Assembly (NCBI GenBank): GCA_026182355.1
Contig: JAPFBL010000308.1
Span: forward strand, 186,001-250,000
Length of the DNA stretch: 64,000 nucleotides
Direction of reading: 5' to 3'
Origin: Hermatobates lingyangjiaoensis
Lineage: Eukaryota > Arthropoda > Insecta > Hemiptera > Hermatobatidae
Numbering within the stretch: the stretch's first letter is position 1; each line of letters starts with the position of its first letter. Of this stretch, positions 21,736-33,359 are shown one piece after another. The notes beneath the pieces were generated by a model. That model made no database searches. It was given only the letters and a program-made list of their open reading frames with translations, and had not been told where the DNA came from. Both the position numbers and the translations under genes were made by a program.

Positions 21736-22245
21736 TGCACTGTCAATACTTCAAGAAATAGACCAGAGAATTATGAAATTACAACTATGAAAATAAAAAA
21801 AATAGGAAATATCAAATTTCATAATATGAAATATTTTTATTAAATTTTGTTAATCTTAATAAGATAAACTCACGAAACAGTTTAATATTTTTATATTAAT
21901 CGTCGTAATTTAGCGTGAAATAAAAATAAGCTATTCTTTCAGCTAAGGTTGATGCCGACTAGTCAGTAAATGTTTAACTAGGAATAAATATCATAAAACA
22001 TCTATAAACGTGTAGTGTTTGTTAGAATACCACTAGCATGTTGCCTTTAAAATCAAATATCTTTAAGAATAAATAGTTTCATAATTTTAGAATCTTGACT
22101 AAACCTCTTTTTAGAACAATATGGCAACATGTACAATTGCTACAAATTATAGTGACTAACACATTGAGAGGAGATGTATAGGTTGATCTTCATTATAAGT
22201 CAGGAATGACAGGTTATGGTAATGTATGATAATGGCATGTCATTA

Positions 22246-22246
<1 letters not shown>

Positions 22247-22277
<31 letters not shown>
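22247..22277. repeat. (ATT)n microsatellite
   Basis: Uninterrupted ATT run at the left edge of the LINE fragment. Confidence 0.95.
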
Positions 22278-22279
<2 letters not shown>

Positions 22280-22955
22280 TCAGCAGTGCTGGTGATAGCT
22301 GGCATCATTCCAGTCGACCTACTGGCGAGAGAAAGGGAGGCCATTTACTGAAGAAAGGAAGAAATTGGTAGAGAAAATTCTCGCTTAGAAGAGAGGAGAC
22401 GTACCTTCGACAGATGGCAAGAGGCGTGGGAGCATGACACTAGAGGGCGCTGGACCTTCAAACTAATTAGAGATGTCCGATCATGGATTGAGAGAGGTCA
22501 TGGAGAGGTGGTGATATTACCTCACACAATTTCTGAGTGGACATGGTTACTTCCGCGCCTACCTATGCAAGATAGGGAAGCACCAAACATCCGAGTGCTG
22601 TATTTCCAGCGTAGATGATGTGGAACACACATTCTTTTCTTGTCCCAAATGGAACAGCCAGAGGAGAGACTTGATACAAAGAATAGGCATATTCACCCCA
22701 GAAAACGATCATTGAAAAAATCGATCGGATTATCTGGGAGCCTAGCAACTATGTAGAGATAAAACGATTTGACTCCTACCCAAGAAAAAGAATTGGAAAA
22801 TTAAATATATAATAAGTATTAGTATCATCACTAGGTAAGACGACCAAGCCTAAGTAGTGGAACCAGGTTCAGGCTAGTTGTTAACTGGTCCTCTAAACCT
22901 TGGAGCCCTGATTATGTCGTAAATGATTTCATCTCCATTACCCAAAAAAAAAAAA
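22278..22955 (+). pseudogene. R1/LOA/I-like LINE ORF2 C-terminus and 3' tail
   Basis: Translation gives RRRTFDRWQEAWEHDTRGRW then WTFKLIRDVRSWIERGHGEV and, after a one-base shift, QFLSGHGYFRAYLCKIGKHQ, SECCISSVDDVEHTFFSCPKW, RRDLIQRIG. The run GHGYFRAYLxKIGK followed by C-C-H-C spacing is the zinc-knuckle end of R1/I-group LINE reverse transcriptase proteins. Frameshifts near 22511 and 22710 break it. A 3' tail (aagacgaccaagcctaagtag...) and an A run at 22942-22955 follow. It is a 5'-truncated insertion. Confidence 0.85.
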
Positions 22956-22994
22956 ATTATTATTATTATTATTATCATTAGCATATCCTCACAA
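22956..22994 (+). mobile_element. LINE 3' tail, left part, with target duplication
   Basis: ATT-rich start of a second LINE tail, ending in ATATCCTCACAA (22983-22994), one copy of the SINE target duplication. Confidence 0.65.
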
Positions 22995-23281
22995 TAGGGC
23001 CAGGTTAGCTCAGTGGTTAACGTACTCGCCTCGTGGGCTGTTAGTCCGGTGTTCGATCCCCACCTGGCTCAATTATTCAGCGCAGGTGAATAAATCTGAG
23101 TACGTCCGTCCGGAAGGATCTTTAAGCTTCATTCAAGTCTAAATCGTACCTAAAAATCACTAAAATACACTTGAGTTAGGTAAAATTTAGGACTCCCAAA
23201 GTAGAATCTGTAGAATCAAACAAAAAGGCGGTAAACGACTGACGTTATCACCCGCTAGGGGATCGGTTAAACAATAAATAA
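22995..23281 (+). mobile_element. tRNA-derived SINE with target duplications
   Basis: tRNA-like head 22999-23068: seven-pair acceptor GCCAGGT/ACCTGGC, box A TAGCTCAGTGG (23006-23016), box B TGTTCGATCCC (23050-23060). D and anticodon arms do not fold, so it is not a tRNA gene. The body shares tgagttaggtaaaattt with the SINE at 7495. Flanked by ATATCCTCACAA / ATATTCTCACAA and ending A-rich. It lies inside a LINE tail. Confidence 0.9.
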
Positions 23282-23504
23282 ATATTCTCACAACCAAAAA
23301 GGGACACTTAGAAGAGTTAGAATAATAAATTCTAAAGCAAGGCTGTCTTACGTAAGGAAATGAATAGCCTAGTCTGAGGGAATGTGGAAAACGGTTCTAC
23401 GCTACTCTCCTAGAAGAAAAGGGGGTGTTTTAGTTGGTAGTCTGGTTTAGCTACTATGTGAATTTCACCTCCTTCCCCCCCCCCCCCCCCCAAATATTTT
23501 CATT
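23282..23504 (+). mobile_element. LINE 3' tail, right part
   Basis: Target duplication, then the tail shared with 31140-31372: agtctgagggaatgtggaaa, gttttagttggtagtctggtt, catttcacctcc-like end. Followed by a run of C and AAAT instead of poly-A. Confidence 0.8.
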
Positions 23505-24072
23505 AGTATTATTAAAGCCGTGCTGTGTTAAGAAGCACATAAATTGATGTCAGCCATTCGTTGAAGTAGAGTGACTCGGCTTTATAAATATAAATGATAT
23601 CAGACTTCAGACTTATAAGTTAGGTTGTACAAAACCACTTAAAATAAATTGTTAAAAGTAAATTGTTTGGGATTAATTCAGAAAATGGAATGCAAATGAA
23701 ATGGATGTCAAAGTGATGGATTAAAGAAAAAAACAGGTCAGAATACGAAATATCCTAGAGAGATGAATTAAATGAACACAATAACCGAATACCTTTAATC
23801 AGAAAGGGAACATAATCGCTCAATTGACTAGGACTCGCTATTCATATTTACAAAGTAGGCCAACGACTCCAAATATCTCTTCATTTAAATTACAAACTTT
23901 GAAATTGAACCCGTCATTATTGACACAATAATCTACTTCATTTTTCAGTAATCCTTTCATTCATTCAGTAAAATTATTTTCCTAATTAAAATTTAACAAC
24001 ATTAATGAACTTTTGTACGCCTAAATTTTTTTTTAATTATTTCTATATACAATAATTATAAACAAAATCTAA
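23505..24072. other. AT-rich interval, no gene seen
   Basis: Nothing recognised. Confidence 0.5.
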
Positions 24073-24074
24073 AG

Positions 24075-24303
24075 TTTATTGGGACTCGGTCAGTTCTTCA
24101 GGTTCAAATTAAACTCTCATTGTCAACGTTTCGGTTTTTATTTAAAACCTTTTTCATAGGCAGAAGTATAAATTATACTTCTTTGTAAAGTACAATAAAT
24201 TTATACTTCTGCCTATGAAAAAGGTTTTAAATAAAAACCGAAACGTTGGCAATGAGAGTTTAATTTGAACCTGAAGAACTGACCGAGTCCTGATAAACTT
24301 TAG
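24075..24303. mobile_element. Family F foldback
   Basis: Nearly perfect palindrome with a centre near 24190. Each arm contains cctatgaaaaaggttttaaa, then ccgaaacgtt and gagagtttaatttgaacctg. This resembles the hammerhead layout with helix III AC/GU, but the core reads CUAUGAAAA rather than CUGANGA. Confidence 0.85.
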
Positions 24304-24834
24304 TTTTGTTTCTATTCCACGGTCGATACTTTTATCAATATATAATAATTATAATCAACAAGTTCATAAGGTGATTTTTTTCAAACAAAAAGAATTTGTC
24401 TGAGTTTCTCCTGAAACGGATTATAATTTAATACTATCCCATTCAACGGATTTTATTTTCAATTAAAAATTAAAATAAACATCATATTTTGATAAAAAAA
24501 AAAGTAATTTTCCTTCAATTCTACAATTGTTAATTTCAGTTTGAATAATTTTTACAAGCTTATATATTTATTAATAGATTACTTTAATTGGAATGAAAGT
24601 TCATGAATAACTTGTTTGTTTAATAATGTCAATTGACTGAAGCTAACAAAGAACTACAAATTCCGTGATGGTAAAAGTGCTATAATTGGTCCGACTTTGT
24701 CATTCTGGGTAATAATATACATTCTGGGTAATAATCTTTACAAAACCCATAAATATGTGGGTACATACTAATTTCTACAGTACCTTCATTAAGTTTTTAA
24801 TTTTTTTTGAGCAATTTCAAGTAAGCGAATATTA

Positions 24835-25085
24835 GTCTCCACACAAAAAAGTTTATTACTAGAAACTAAACAACGCGTTTCGAACAGTTAATATTCTTCT
24901 TCAGGTAACATCTGCTCTGCTGGGGTGGTTGTTCGAGAGGTGAGACCAAGCAAGGACCTGAAGTAGAACATTAAGTGTTTGAAACGCGTTGTTTAGTTTA
25001 TAGAACATAGTTTTTTTTGTGGGGGGACTTAATCCTTTTCCTAACATGAGTAAATACCACACTATAACAGATTGCATAATGAATT
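24835..25085. mobile_element. Family A foldback
   Basis: Left arm runs leftward with an intact ribozyme; right arm runs rightward with CTGAAGT in place of the core and GTTTGAAACGCGTTG. Ends agtaaataccacactataacag. Confidence 0.8.
24868..24908 (-). ncRNA. Hammerhead ribozyme motif, family A
   Basis: Minus strand: CTGAAGA (24904-24898), helix II GAATA...TGTTC with one G-U pair, GAAA (24881-24878), CGCGTT. Core intact; helix I weak as in all family A copies. Confidence 0.6.
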
Positions 25086-25089
25086 AAGT

Positions 25090-25876
25090 GAATATTCCAG
25101 AGTAAGCACAAACTTACCGTCCATACCATGATCTATTGTTCCTAGTTGTACTTTTGTGAAATTTCTATATCTAGTTCACTAATAACTCATTTTAAGAAAG
25201 GATTCCTTTCGTCTCCATAAATGCAAATATCTATCGTAATTTGAAATAAAACTATATTTCGGTTGTGATTTATTGTCAATTTAGGTAAACAAAAAAATTG
25301 GATACATTTTAAAATTATACCATTTTTACTCTTTGCCAATGAAATAATCACTAGAAAAATAGTTATTTATCAAATCAAATGTTTAAATATCACAAGTAAT
25401 TGTAGAAGGCAAATAAAAGACCTAGCTAAATTTAATTTTAAAGGTCGTAGCCTAACGTTCAGAAAAGGTAAATATGAACAAAGTGTAGAAGGGTGCACTC
25501 ATTTTAATTAGATTTATAATTAAAAATTCTTCCTTTACCTGGTTATTATTATATGTAATTAAGAAAAGATATTTATAAATTACTATTATTTCAGTAAATT
25601 TAATAATTAATATTATCTTTAAAAGGAAGACGGTTAGATTTTATTTTTAGCAATTTCTCAGAGATCAATAACTTGATCAGGTCAAAGAAAGGGGCAAAAG
25701 ACGTTCAAGAAAATTTATTTGCGTCCAATTTCGATGAAATGAAAACAATTTATATATTTCATAACGCAAAAAACTGACTTTCAAGATTTTACCTTCTTTT
25801 GTAAATTTAATAAGTAAGAGCACAAAAGAGAACAAAAGACTTCTACGAAAATTCAAATAGTCCAATTGATGGAACT
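25090..25876. other. AT-rich interval, no gene seen
   Basis: Nothing recognised. Confidence 0.5.
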
Positions 25877-25880
25877 GAAA

Positions 25881-25919
<39 letters not shown>
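25877..25919. repeat. (TA)n microsatellite
   Basis: Perfect TA run abutting the family D foldback. Confidence 0.95.
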
Positions 25920-25921
<2 letters not shown>

Positions 25922-26135
25922 TCAAACCACAATAAGAAATGGGAAAACAAGACTAAGATCTTTCAACCGTAACAAGCACTCAGTTGGGTTTTTGACTCTG
26001 ACGAAGACCGCTTGTTGCGGTTGAAAGATCTTAGTCTTGTTTTCCCATTTCTTATTGTGGTTTGATCATTGATTGTTATTTCACGTGTTTATGTGAAAGC
26101 TTTATATATATAATATATATATATATAATATGTGT
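25920..26135. mobile_element. Family D foldback, asymmetric, between TA tracts
   Basis: Left arm is truncated after gactaagatctttcaaccgt; right arm is complete and ends in TA at 26103-26135. Confidence 0.9.
25994..26036 (+). ncRNA. Hammerhead ribozyme motif, family D, intact
   Basis: GACT - CTGACGA - ACCG-loop-CGGT helix II (loop CTTGTTG) - GAAA - GATCTT - AGTC. Differs from 15824 only in the helix II loop. Confidence 0.86.
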
Positions 26136-26139
26136 GTGT

Positions 26140-26200
26140 GTGTAAATCGAAAGCAAATCTTCTTGTATGCAAATATTGTTAAAAGTAGCAATAAAATATG
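26140..26200 (-). CDS. PLE ORF N-terminal motif fragment
   Basis: Minus strand reads ATFNNICIQEDLLSIYTHTH and runs into a TG/TA tract. Close relative of 42386-42475. Confidence 0.6.
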
Positions 26201-26337
26201 GAAATAGAAATTTCCAATGACAATTGATATGGAAGCTCCAACCACAAGATCGTTCTTCCACGATTCTTCCACGAAGAATCACCCGCAAGATCGAGGCCAC
26301 CTCGAACTGCATGTTTTCTTGACCACAAATTACTAAC

Positions 26338-26474
26338 AAACACTTTTTCTTCTTCTCGAAATTTGGTCAGGGTAAACATATGGAATCACCTTTTTGCCCA
26401 AAAGGTGCAATGGGCAAAAAGGCGATTCCATATATATACCCTGACCAAATTCCGAGAAGAAGAAAAAGTGTTTG
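26338..26474. mobile_element. Family H foldback
   Basis: Palindrome with a centre near 26405. Arms contain ggcaaaaaggtgattccat and tctcgaaatttggtcagggt. The right arm ends tgtttgttttatatatat. A single arm recurs at 27017-27098. No hammerhead core seen. Confidence 0.85.
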
Positions 26475-26492
26475 TTTTATATATATATATAT

Positions 26493-26710
26493 AATTAAAG
26501 TTACAGCTAGAGAACACAAGAAAAAGGACGAACACTCACGAATCTCGATTATTTCGGCGTCTTGCCGTCTTCAGGAGAGTAGAAAGAAAGAAAATAAAAT
26601 AAAAGGAGAAAGAATGAAGGAACGGAGACGTAAATGCGTCCACTGGCCGATGTAAACTGGCGCGATACAATGACACGCAGTGCAGCCACCTTACCAACGT
26701 GAACCAGTGT
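26493..26710 (-). mobile_element. Family G repeat with ribozyme
   Basis: Only copy of this family here. Its TA side (26474-26492) lies downstream of the ribozyme on the minus strand, as in other families; upstream is purine-rich. Confidence 0.6.
26541..26580 (-). ncRNA. Hammerhead ribozyme motif, family G
   Basis: Minus strand: helix I TCTC/GAGA, CTGAAGA (26574-26568), helix II GGC-AAGAC-GCC, GAAA (26555-26552), helix III AU/AU around A, triplet AUC. Core complete and all three helices formed. Confidence 0.78.
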
Positions 26711-26929
26711 AGGCTGTGAGTTAAAAAAATTATAAAAGTGATATTTAAGTAAAAGGGAGGAGAAAAGTAAAAAAGAGAAAGGAAAGGAAAAAAACATAAA
26801 ACTAACTAAAATTAAACGAGAAAAAAAAATAAATAAATAAATAAATGAATAAATAAATAAAAATAAAATAAAAAAATCATCTGATTAAATTTAGACCAGG
26901 GGAATTTCTTGCACCACATATAATATACT

Positions 26930-27016
26930 ATACTATAATATAATATACCATAATATAATATACACCATAATATAATATACATATAATATATATATATATT
27001 ATATATATATATATAT
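26930..27016. repeat. TA-rich imperfect repeat
   Basis: Repeats of ataatatac and TA runs; the parent of several spurious Ile-Tyr frames. Confidence 0.85.
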
Positions 27017-27122
27017 ATAGCCCAAAAGGTGCAATGGGCAAAAAGGTGATTCCATATATTTACCCTGACCAAATTCCGAGAAGAAGAAAAAGTGTTTGTT
27101 TTATATATATATATATATATAG
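27017..27122 (+). mobile_element. Family H single copy with (TA)n
   Basis: Same as the right arm of 26338-26474, ending in the TA run 27099-27122. Confidence 0.8.
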
Positions 27123-27361
27123 TTCAATGTACAAAAAGAAACATAGATAAATTAAGAGCACACGCTTACAGTATCTAATTTTCGGTTGAACCCTCTTCGG
27201 TCTCCAACCGTCTCTGTACTAATGCGCTTGGTTTCCCTCTCTTATCTCTCCAGAAGACGGTCCAACCAAAAATTAGAGACTGTGTGTGCTTTTAATTTCT
27301 CTATGTTCTTTATGTACATTGAACTGTATTTGTTCATTTCGGATCGCATTTTTATCAAAAA

Positions 27362-27411
<50 letters not shown>
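27123..27411. mobile_element. Family C inverted pair between TA tracts
   Basis: Left arm (27123-27200) reads leftward from the TA run, right arm (27205-27365) reads rightward to the TA run 27365-27411. The right core is CCAGAAGA...CAAAAATTAGAG (mutated); the left breaks off at its hairpin. No intact ribozyme. Confidence 0.8.
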
Positions 27412-27414
<3 letters not shown>

Positions 27415-27424
27415 ATACTAGGCA

Positions 27425-28595
27425 ATGATGATTTGTAAATCACCATCAACTTTAAGGGTTTAAAGATTAAAATGAGGCACGAAAAAAATTGATATAATTC
27501 CATTATTTATTGCTTTTATACCATACGGATCACGTATTCTATAAGAAATATTTCCAGGATTTCAGCTTTTTTTCTTTTTTTAATATGAAAAGGGGGGAGG
27601 GGCCACAAATGAGAGTAGAAGACACCTCAAGTCCAAACTTTGATGAAATACAAGCGATGTGTATATACTAAGAAAGTGTGATTTCTACATTTTTAGCTCC
27701 TTAAACAATTTTGAAAGATTTAGCATAAAACAATATAAATAAATCTTGAAAACTTAAAATATAAATCTTATATCTTAAGATTTATATCTTAAGATAAATC
27801 TTTAAACCCTGAATAGACCTGATGAATTACAATTCTTCCTTAAATTTTGAAAGATTTAGCATAAAACAATATTTATAAGTGAGAATTAGCAATATTCACA
27901 GTCCTATTAGCCAAAAATTATATTATAATATTAGTAATATGTTATTTAAATGATAAATATATGTAAATAGTAATTTAATTACAACTGATTCTTTTTTTTT
28001 TATTTCTATTTGGGATATTTAGCGTTTTCAAACCTAATTTTTTTTTTTGATAACTGACTATAAAAATATTTACCAAAAAATATAAAATTATAAATTATAT
28101 AAATTTATAAAATAAAATAAAAATATAAAATATAAGTAAGAAATAGGCGAATTTTACTTGATTATGGTCGAAGGCTTTTTTTTGCAATTATTTCTGAATC
28201 AATGATCTGCAGAAGCAATATTAATTCAAGCTGACTGGACCACTGCATCCCCCTAGCCCCCCTCCAGCCCCCCCCCCCCGTAATGCTGATTGATTTCACT
28301 GGGCTTTGAGTTATTTCATTTCTCTTGTGAATGACAAGCTATGTATGGTGGTCACGTAAGACCGGGGAATAATGAGCCGGTACGTGACCTACAGTCCTCC
28401 CCTTCCATATCCAACCTTCTCCTTTTCAATTTAATACCGATACAATTTACACAAATAGTGCCAATTCACAGAGAAACCTTATTAAAAATTATTCTCATTC
28501 ATCTATCTTTTTTATTCATAATTACTTCACTTGTTTATAGAAAATTAACAATTATTACAAAAATAATATAGTTAATGGGTTAGTTCCACTGAGGT
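27425..28595. other. AT-rich interval
   Basis: No gene. Includes a C-rich patch at 28250-28280. Confidence 0.5.
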
Positions 28596-28599
28596 AAGT

Positions 28600-28908
28600 A
28601 ATATTAGAATTAGTAATAATACAATCCGTCATACCTCGGTTTCCGTTTCGGGTATTGCCAGGAAATAGGATGTGGTTTTTTAGTGGGTCGGAACCCCCAA
28701 CCCCACATACCCTAAGCAAGACGTCTTGCTAAGGGATCTGACGAACAGATTTTTCCACATCCTACGACGAAAAAAAAAATCCGTCATACCTCGTAAAGTC
28801 TCAGAAAAGCTCGACCGGTTTCCGATCCAAACGGACCCGAAACCGGTCGAGCTTTTCTGAGACTTTACGAGGTCTGATGGATTGTATTATTACTAATTCT
28901 AATCTTAT
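28600..28908. repeat. Foldback element with long inverted arms
   Basis: attagaattagtaataatac at 28600 is matched in inverse at the right end near 28905; an inner copy of the left arm (28775-28820, containing ctcgtaaagtctcagaaaag) pairs with 28836-28880 around a short loop. Carries ccgtcatacctcg as at 5104-5151. Possibly a MITE with a rearranged left end. Confidence 0.75.
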
Positions 28909-28909
28909 G

Positions 28910-29445
28910 TTATGTATCCTGAAAAAAAAAAGCTTAAATTTATACAAACTAAATTAAATCATTACAACCAAGGAATATTTATTTCAAGTTGTACATACTG
29001 TATGACTAACTTCTACGTCATCATACATTTTAATTCCAAATACCAATCTAATTTACTTTTAATGAACATTGGAAATCCACCTTAAATAATTAAGAAGAAA
29101 TAAATATTTAAAGATATGCAAATATAATAAGGTAATTTTATACGTAATTAAGAAGAATATCTATAAATTACTGTTGTTTAAAGAAATTTAAAAATAAATA
29201 TTGACTTTAAAAGCAAAACGCTTAGGATTCATTTGAAGCTGCTTGTCAAATCATGATAAACGATAAAATGAAGAGCTCACACACCAATAACTCACACAAA
29301 ATATTGTTTGTTTATTTTAATTTGTTTATAACAGTGTTTTACTTATGAAAACCAGGAAAATAAGTAGAAATTTAGAAAGAGATATCACTCAGATATTTAC
29401 TAAGTCCAGACCAGTGATTATAACCGATAAAGAAATTTTATTTTA
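28910..29445. other. AT-rich interval, no gene seen
   Basis: Nothing recognised. Confidence 0.5.
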
Positions 29446-29679
29446 AATCTATAGTTTTTGAGTTTTATTGAGCATTGGTCGTATGCAAAATGACAAGAAT
29501 CGAGGAATAGCTTTTTTAACATCAATTCGTATAATTCACTTACTGGTAAGCACTGGTTTCTTTTATGTGAACTGAATTGGAAAGTCGTCATTGCTATAAC
29601 ATAACATCTTCTTCATTGGGAAGGCAACAATGTTCATATCAATTTGACTCATAGGAAATTGATAGTCCTTAGACAATTC
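29446..29679. repeat. Repeat segments A-B, inverted at 31505-31860
   Basis: Two blocks (29450-29575 and 29570-29662) reappear as complements at 31510-31695 and 31765-31860, but in the same left-to-right order rather than mirrored. Confidence 0.7.
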
Positions 29680-30185
29680 CCTTAGACCAGTGGTTCTCAA
29701 CGTGGTCCACATGGACCTCCAGGGGTCCACAGAGGATTACTGGGGGTCCATGAGAAAAGTAGTATTCTGAAGGTCCATGATACGTGGTAAACAAAAAAGC
29801 GTAGTAAGCTTTGGCCGTACAATATTCAAACATAATTAAAATGTCCGTCAGTTTGTTAAGATGTTCCAATGTTTTAAAATTTTCTATTGCACTTCTCTTT
29901 ATGGTACATTCAAAATTGATTCTGTTACAATTTATTTCAGGGTACTTTATAAAATGTTAATAAAGAAATATTTTGTTATTGTTTTAAAAACATTTTTGTA
30001 TTTCGGCATGCGTTGTAGATGTAATGAAATTATTTCATAATTAACGATATTCATTTACCTAAAAACAAATATTTATTTATAAATTTGTATAATTATGTTT
30101 TTTAAGTATCCGGAGGAGTGGGGGTCCACAAGTAGCTTTTAGGGGGTCCAGAAGCAAACAAAGGTTGGGAACCCCTGCCTTAGAC
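29680..30185. mobile_element. hAT-like non-autonomous transposon with 8-bp TSD
   Basis: Element 29688-30177 (490 bp). Ends CAGTGGTTCTCAACGTGG and, inverted, CAGGGGTTCCCAACCTTTG. Target duplication CCTTAGAC at 29680-29687 and 30178-30185. No transposase. The word gtggttctcaac with 8-bp duplications is typical of hAT elements. Confidence 0.92.
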
Positions 30186-30491
30186 AATGCCCTTAGACAA
30201 TGGAGGGCATTGTCTAAGTCAACATGAACATGAAATGAAATAAATCTGTTTCAAACGTGATTTAAGAAGGAGACGTAAGAACAACATTTTGGAAGGACAG
30301 CAGGACAGACTAGTAGTTTATGACTGTTGTAATAATTAAATAATATACTATGGGAATCAGCATAGATAACAACAAGTTGATTGATTGATTGATTGTTTTC
30401 AGAACCTCGTAAATGACAGTTCAAAGAGATGTCTATATGCAAAACAGATTTTCAGGCATAGTACAGCACAAATCTGTTTAGAATGAGTAAG

Positions 30492-30838
30492 TTCTAGTAC
30501 AGGGGTTCTCAGCCTCCCTTGGCCCATCCACCCCCTCGCCATTTCCCACAATGCCATTCCCCCACCCCCTCTTCTTCCCAAGGTAGTATATACACTTTTA
30601 CAACTTTACAGTGATTATATTTATAAGAGAATTGTACAAATCAAATGCTATTTACAATTATTGAAGGATATATTAAATATTAATTCTATAAATTTTTTTA
30701 AATTATAATTAAGAGGTCAAAACCTATAATAGCTTTCCTCACTCTGTAAACCTACTGTGGTCACAATTCACCCCCTGAAGATCCAAAATTCACCCCTGGG
30801 GGTGAATTTCACCCCCTTTGAGAACCCCTGTTCTAGTA
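30492..30838. mobile_element. hAT-like non-autonomous transposon with 8-bp TSD
   Basis: Element 30500-30830 (331 bp). Ends CAGGGGTTCTCAGCC and inverted CAGGGGTTCTCAAAG. Target duplication TTCTAGTA at both sides. No coding capacity. Confidence 0.92.
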
Positions 30839-31035
30839 CATTCAATACTATTATCATTAACTCTAATGGGATTTTGCTAGAATGACCCAGAGCTCTTTAA
30901 AACTTTATCTAAGAATAAGATGAAAATGGGTTAAGACCTGTTCATATTCCAATAAAATGAAAAAATATTATGCATAGTATTTAGCGTGAGAACTGCGATT
31001 GTTTTACAACAATTAATAGCACTACTATAAAAATA

Positions 31036-31372
31036 TTATTATTATTATTAATATTATTATTATTATTATTATTTTATTATTTGAGGGTGATGATCCGGAG
31101 TTCTGGGGCATGGAATATGTTAGATGACCTAGTCAGAACGATATTGATTACGAAAAAGCGATACTTGGAAGATCTAGAAGAATAATAAAGTAAGTATGCC
31201 TCACCTAAGGTAAGCTACGACCAAGCCTGAAGTAATGTGGAAAACAGTTCCAGGCTAGGTGCTAGGTGAAAAAGGAGGTGTTTTAGTTGGTAGTCTGGTT
31301 TATCTGGGAGCCCAGTACTATGTGCGTAAATGCATTTCACCTCCTTAACCAAAAAAAAAAAAAAAAAAATTT
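31036..31372 (+). mobile_element. LINE 3' end with poly-A
   Basis: (ATT)n at 31036-31078, a short decayed coding part, then the same tail as 23295-23500 and 13985-14061 and an A run at 31350-31369. Same LINE group as 22278-22955. Confidence 0.75.
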
Positions 31373-31504
31373 TGAGGGTGACTATAGCACTGCGTCTTAA
31401 ACAGTATTGTACTTTCCTCCTTCTGATTGTACTCGTACTAACCCCTCTGTACTAAAGTACCCCAGCAATTAACTTCAACGCCTCATTGACTTAGACAATA
31501 CCCA

Positions 31505-31865
31505 CTTTTCCACATTAGTTCACATAAAAGAAACCAATGCTTACCAGTAACTGAATTATAAGTCTTATAACTGAGTATATAACTGAGTATAAGTCTGAAT
31601 TATAACTCTTATAATTATAAGAGTTGATGTTAAAAAAGCTATTCCTAAATTCTTGTCATTTTGCATACAATCAATGCTCAATAAACTCAAAAACCATAAA
31701 TTATACATAAACTATTTAAAATAAAATTAGTGACCATTGCCATCATCTTGCCATTTTCACTGGATTTCCTATGAGTCAAATTGATATGATCATTGTTGCC
31801 TTCCCAATGAAGAAGATGTTGTGTTATAGGTATTAATGACGACTAAGTGTTCGCTGAACTTCCTG
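31505..31865. repeat. Complement of 29446-29679, blocks permuted
   Basis: See 29446-29679. Contains an internal expansion around 31555-31625. Confidence 0.7.
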
Positions 31866-31869
31866 TGAA

Positions 31870-32750
31870 AGGATATTACTAATTCAACAGTCAAATCAAT
31901 TAATTCAATTGATTCTATTAAAAGAAATTGGAACTTTTTATATAAAAATATTTATTTTCTTACTTCTAATATATTCAAAGGTATAAACTTCAAGAGTATC
32001 ACATCCTTGATATTTAGATAAACATACTAAATAAAAAAATGACGCATATTGTGTCCTGGTTCTTGAAGCATTTCAAACATAACTCCCGCCTAATTGGTAT
32101 GTCCTGTGTTGTATTTCACCCTTTTGACATTTAAATAACTAAACGTTTTTATGATTAAAGAGCAGAATGATACCTCCCACCTTTGAAGTGCATTTTTCAC
32201 ACCTCTTACTCTAATAATTCTAAAATATTTCAAAGGTTTTATAAACAATGTGCTCACTTTATATCATAAATAACATTCCTTCTTATCCATAATGAAACAG
32301 TTAATTAAATTAACTCTATATTAACAAATATTAATGAAACAAGCAAGTTTTTAGACTTACGTTATTATTAGAGAGAAACCGTAGACATTTTAATGGTCCT
32401 ATATTAAATATTAATTCAAACAATCAAGAAACAAAGACAAAAATAAAAATAAAATACATTTAGTTTATAAAAAGACAAGATTAATCACATATCTATGGTA
32501 ATGTATTATACCTAGATAAAATATCGAGTATGCAATATAATAGAATAAAGTATATCAGGAATTAGTCAGTTTTTTGAGGTTCAAATTAAACTTAAAAATA
32601 GTATGTTTCAGTTTTATTGAAAATCTTTTTCTTAGCCATACTTCAATCATTGCCATTCATTCATTCATTCATTGCCAGACACAAAGTTACAAATGCAATA
32701 TCAACTGTAATTTAATTAAGTTATGTATAAGTAATTTAAATATTGCATTT
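31870..32750. other. AT-rich interval, no gene seen
   Basis: Short (TTCA)n near 32650-32670; otherwise nothing recognised. Confidence 0.5.
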
Positions 32751-32752
32751 TG

Positions 32753-32935
32753 AGGTAAAATGGATAAACAAACAAATGTCTCTAAACTAATGAAGTTTTA
32801 TTCAACAGATGATGAACACAAAGTGTTCGAAACGCGTTGTTGTTGTTGAATAAAACTTCATTTGTGTGGACACTTTTGTTTATCTATTTTACCTCAGAAT
32901 GAGTAAATACCACACACAATTACGGATTGCACAGC
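32753..32935. mobile_element. Family A foldback, single degenerate ribozyme
   Basis: Arms gaagttttattcaacag... / gaataaaacttcatttgtg. The core reads CAGATGA (U4 changed), followed by GAACAC-AAA-GTGTTC and GAAACGCGTTG. Confidence 0.75.
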
Positions 32936-33359
32936 TAATGATTTAAATATTGCATTTGTAATATTTAGTATATTGCAATCTTGCTTCTGGTGGTATATGT
33001 TTTATATTGTACGGTTTTTTAAACTACTTGTCGTTGGAAGTATACAAAAAAGGAATAAAACAAAATAAATACGTCAACTATGAAAGTTTGATATAAATTT
33101 GAAATACTGACCATTCCTCATGTATTTTATGCTAATATAAAGAGATAGTGCTGATGACTGACACATTTAACGCAGATTAAAAATGAACTAATAGTGCTAT
33201 AAACATGGAATTCCATGTTTATGGCACTTCCCTTCATTAAAATATAAAAAAAATGTTTTGGAAATGTTTAAAAAAATTAAGTTTCCTTGCCTTATGGTAT
33301 TATATTACATAGTTTGTAATTGTAGTATTACATTACATTTGTTTGTAATAGTTTTTTGT

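Noticed and set aside
22999..23068. Possible functional tRNA gene
   Set aside because: Acceptor stem and boxes A and B are present, but the D and anticodon arms do not fold, and the rest of a SINE with target duplications follows.
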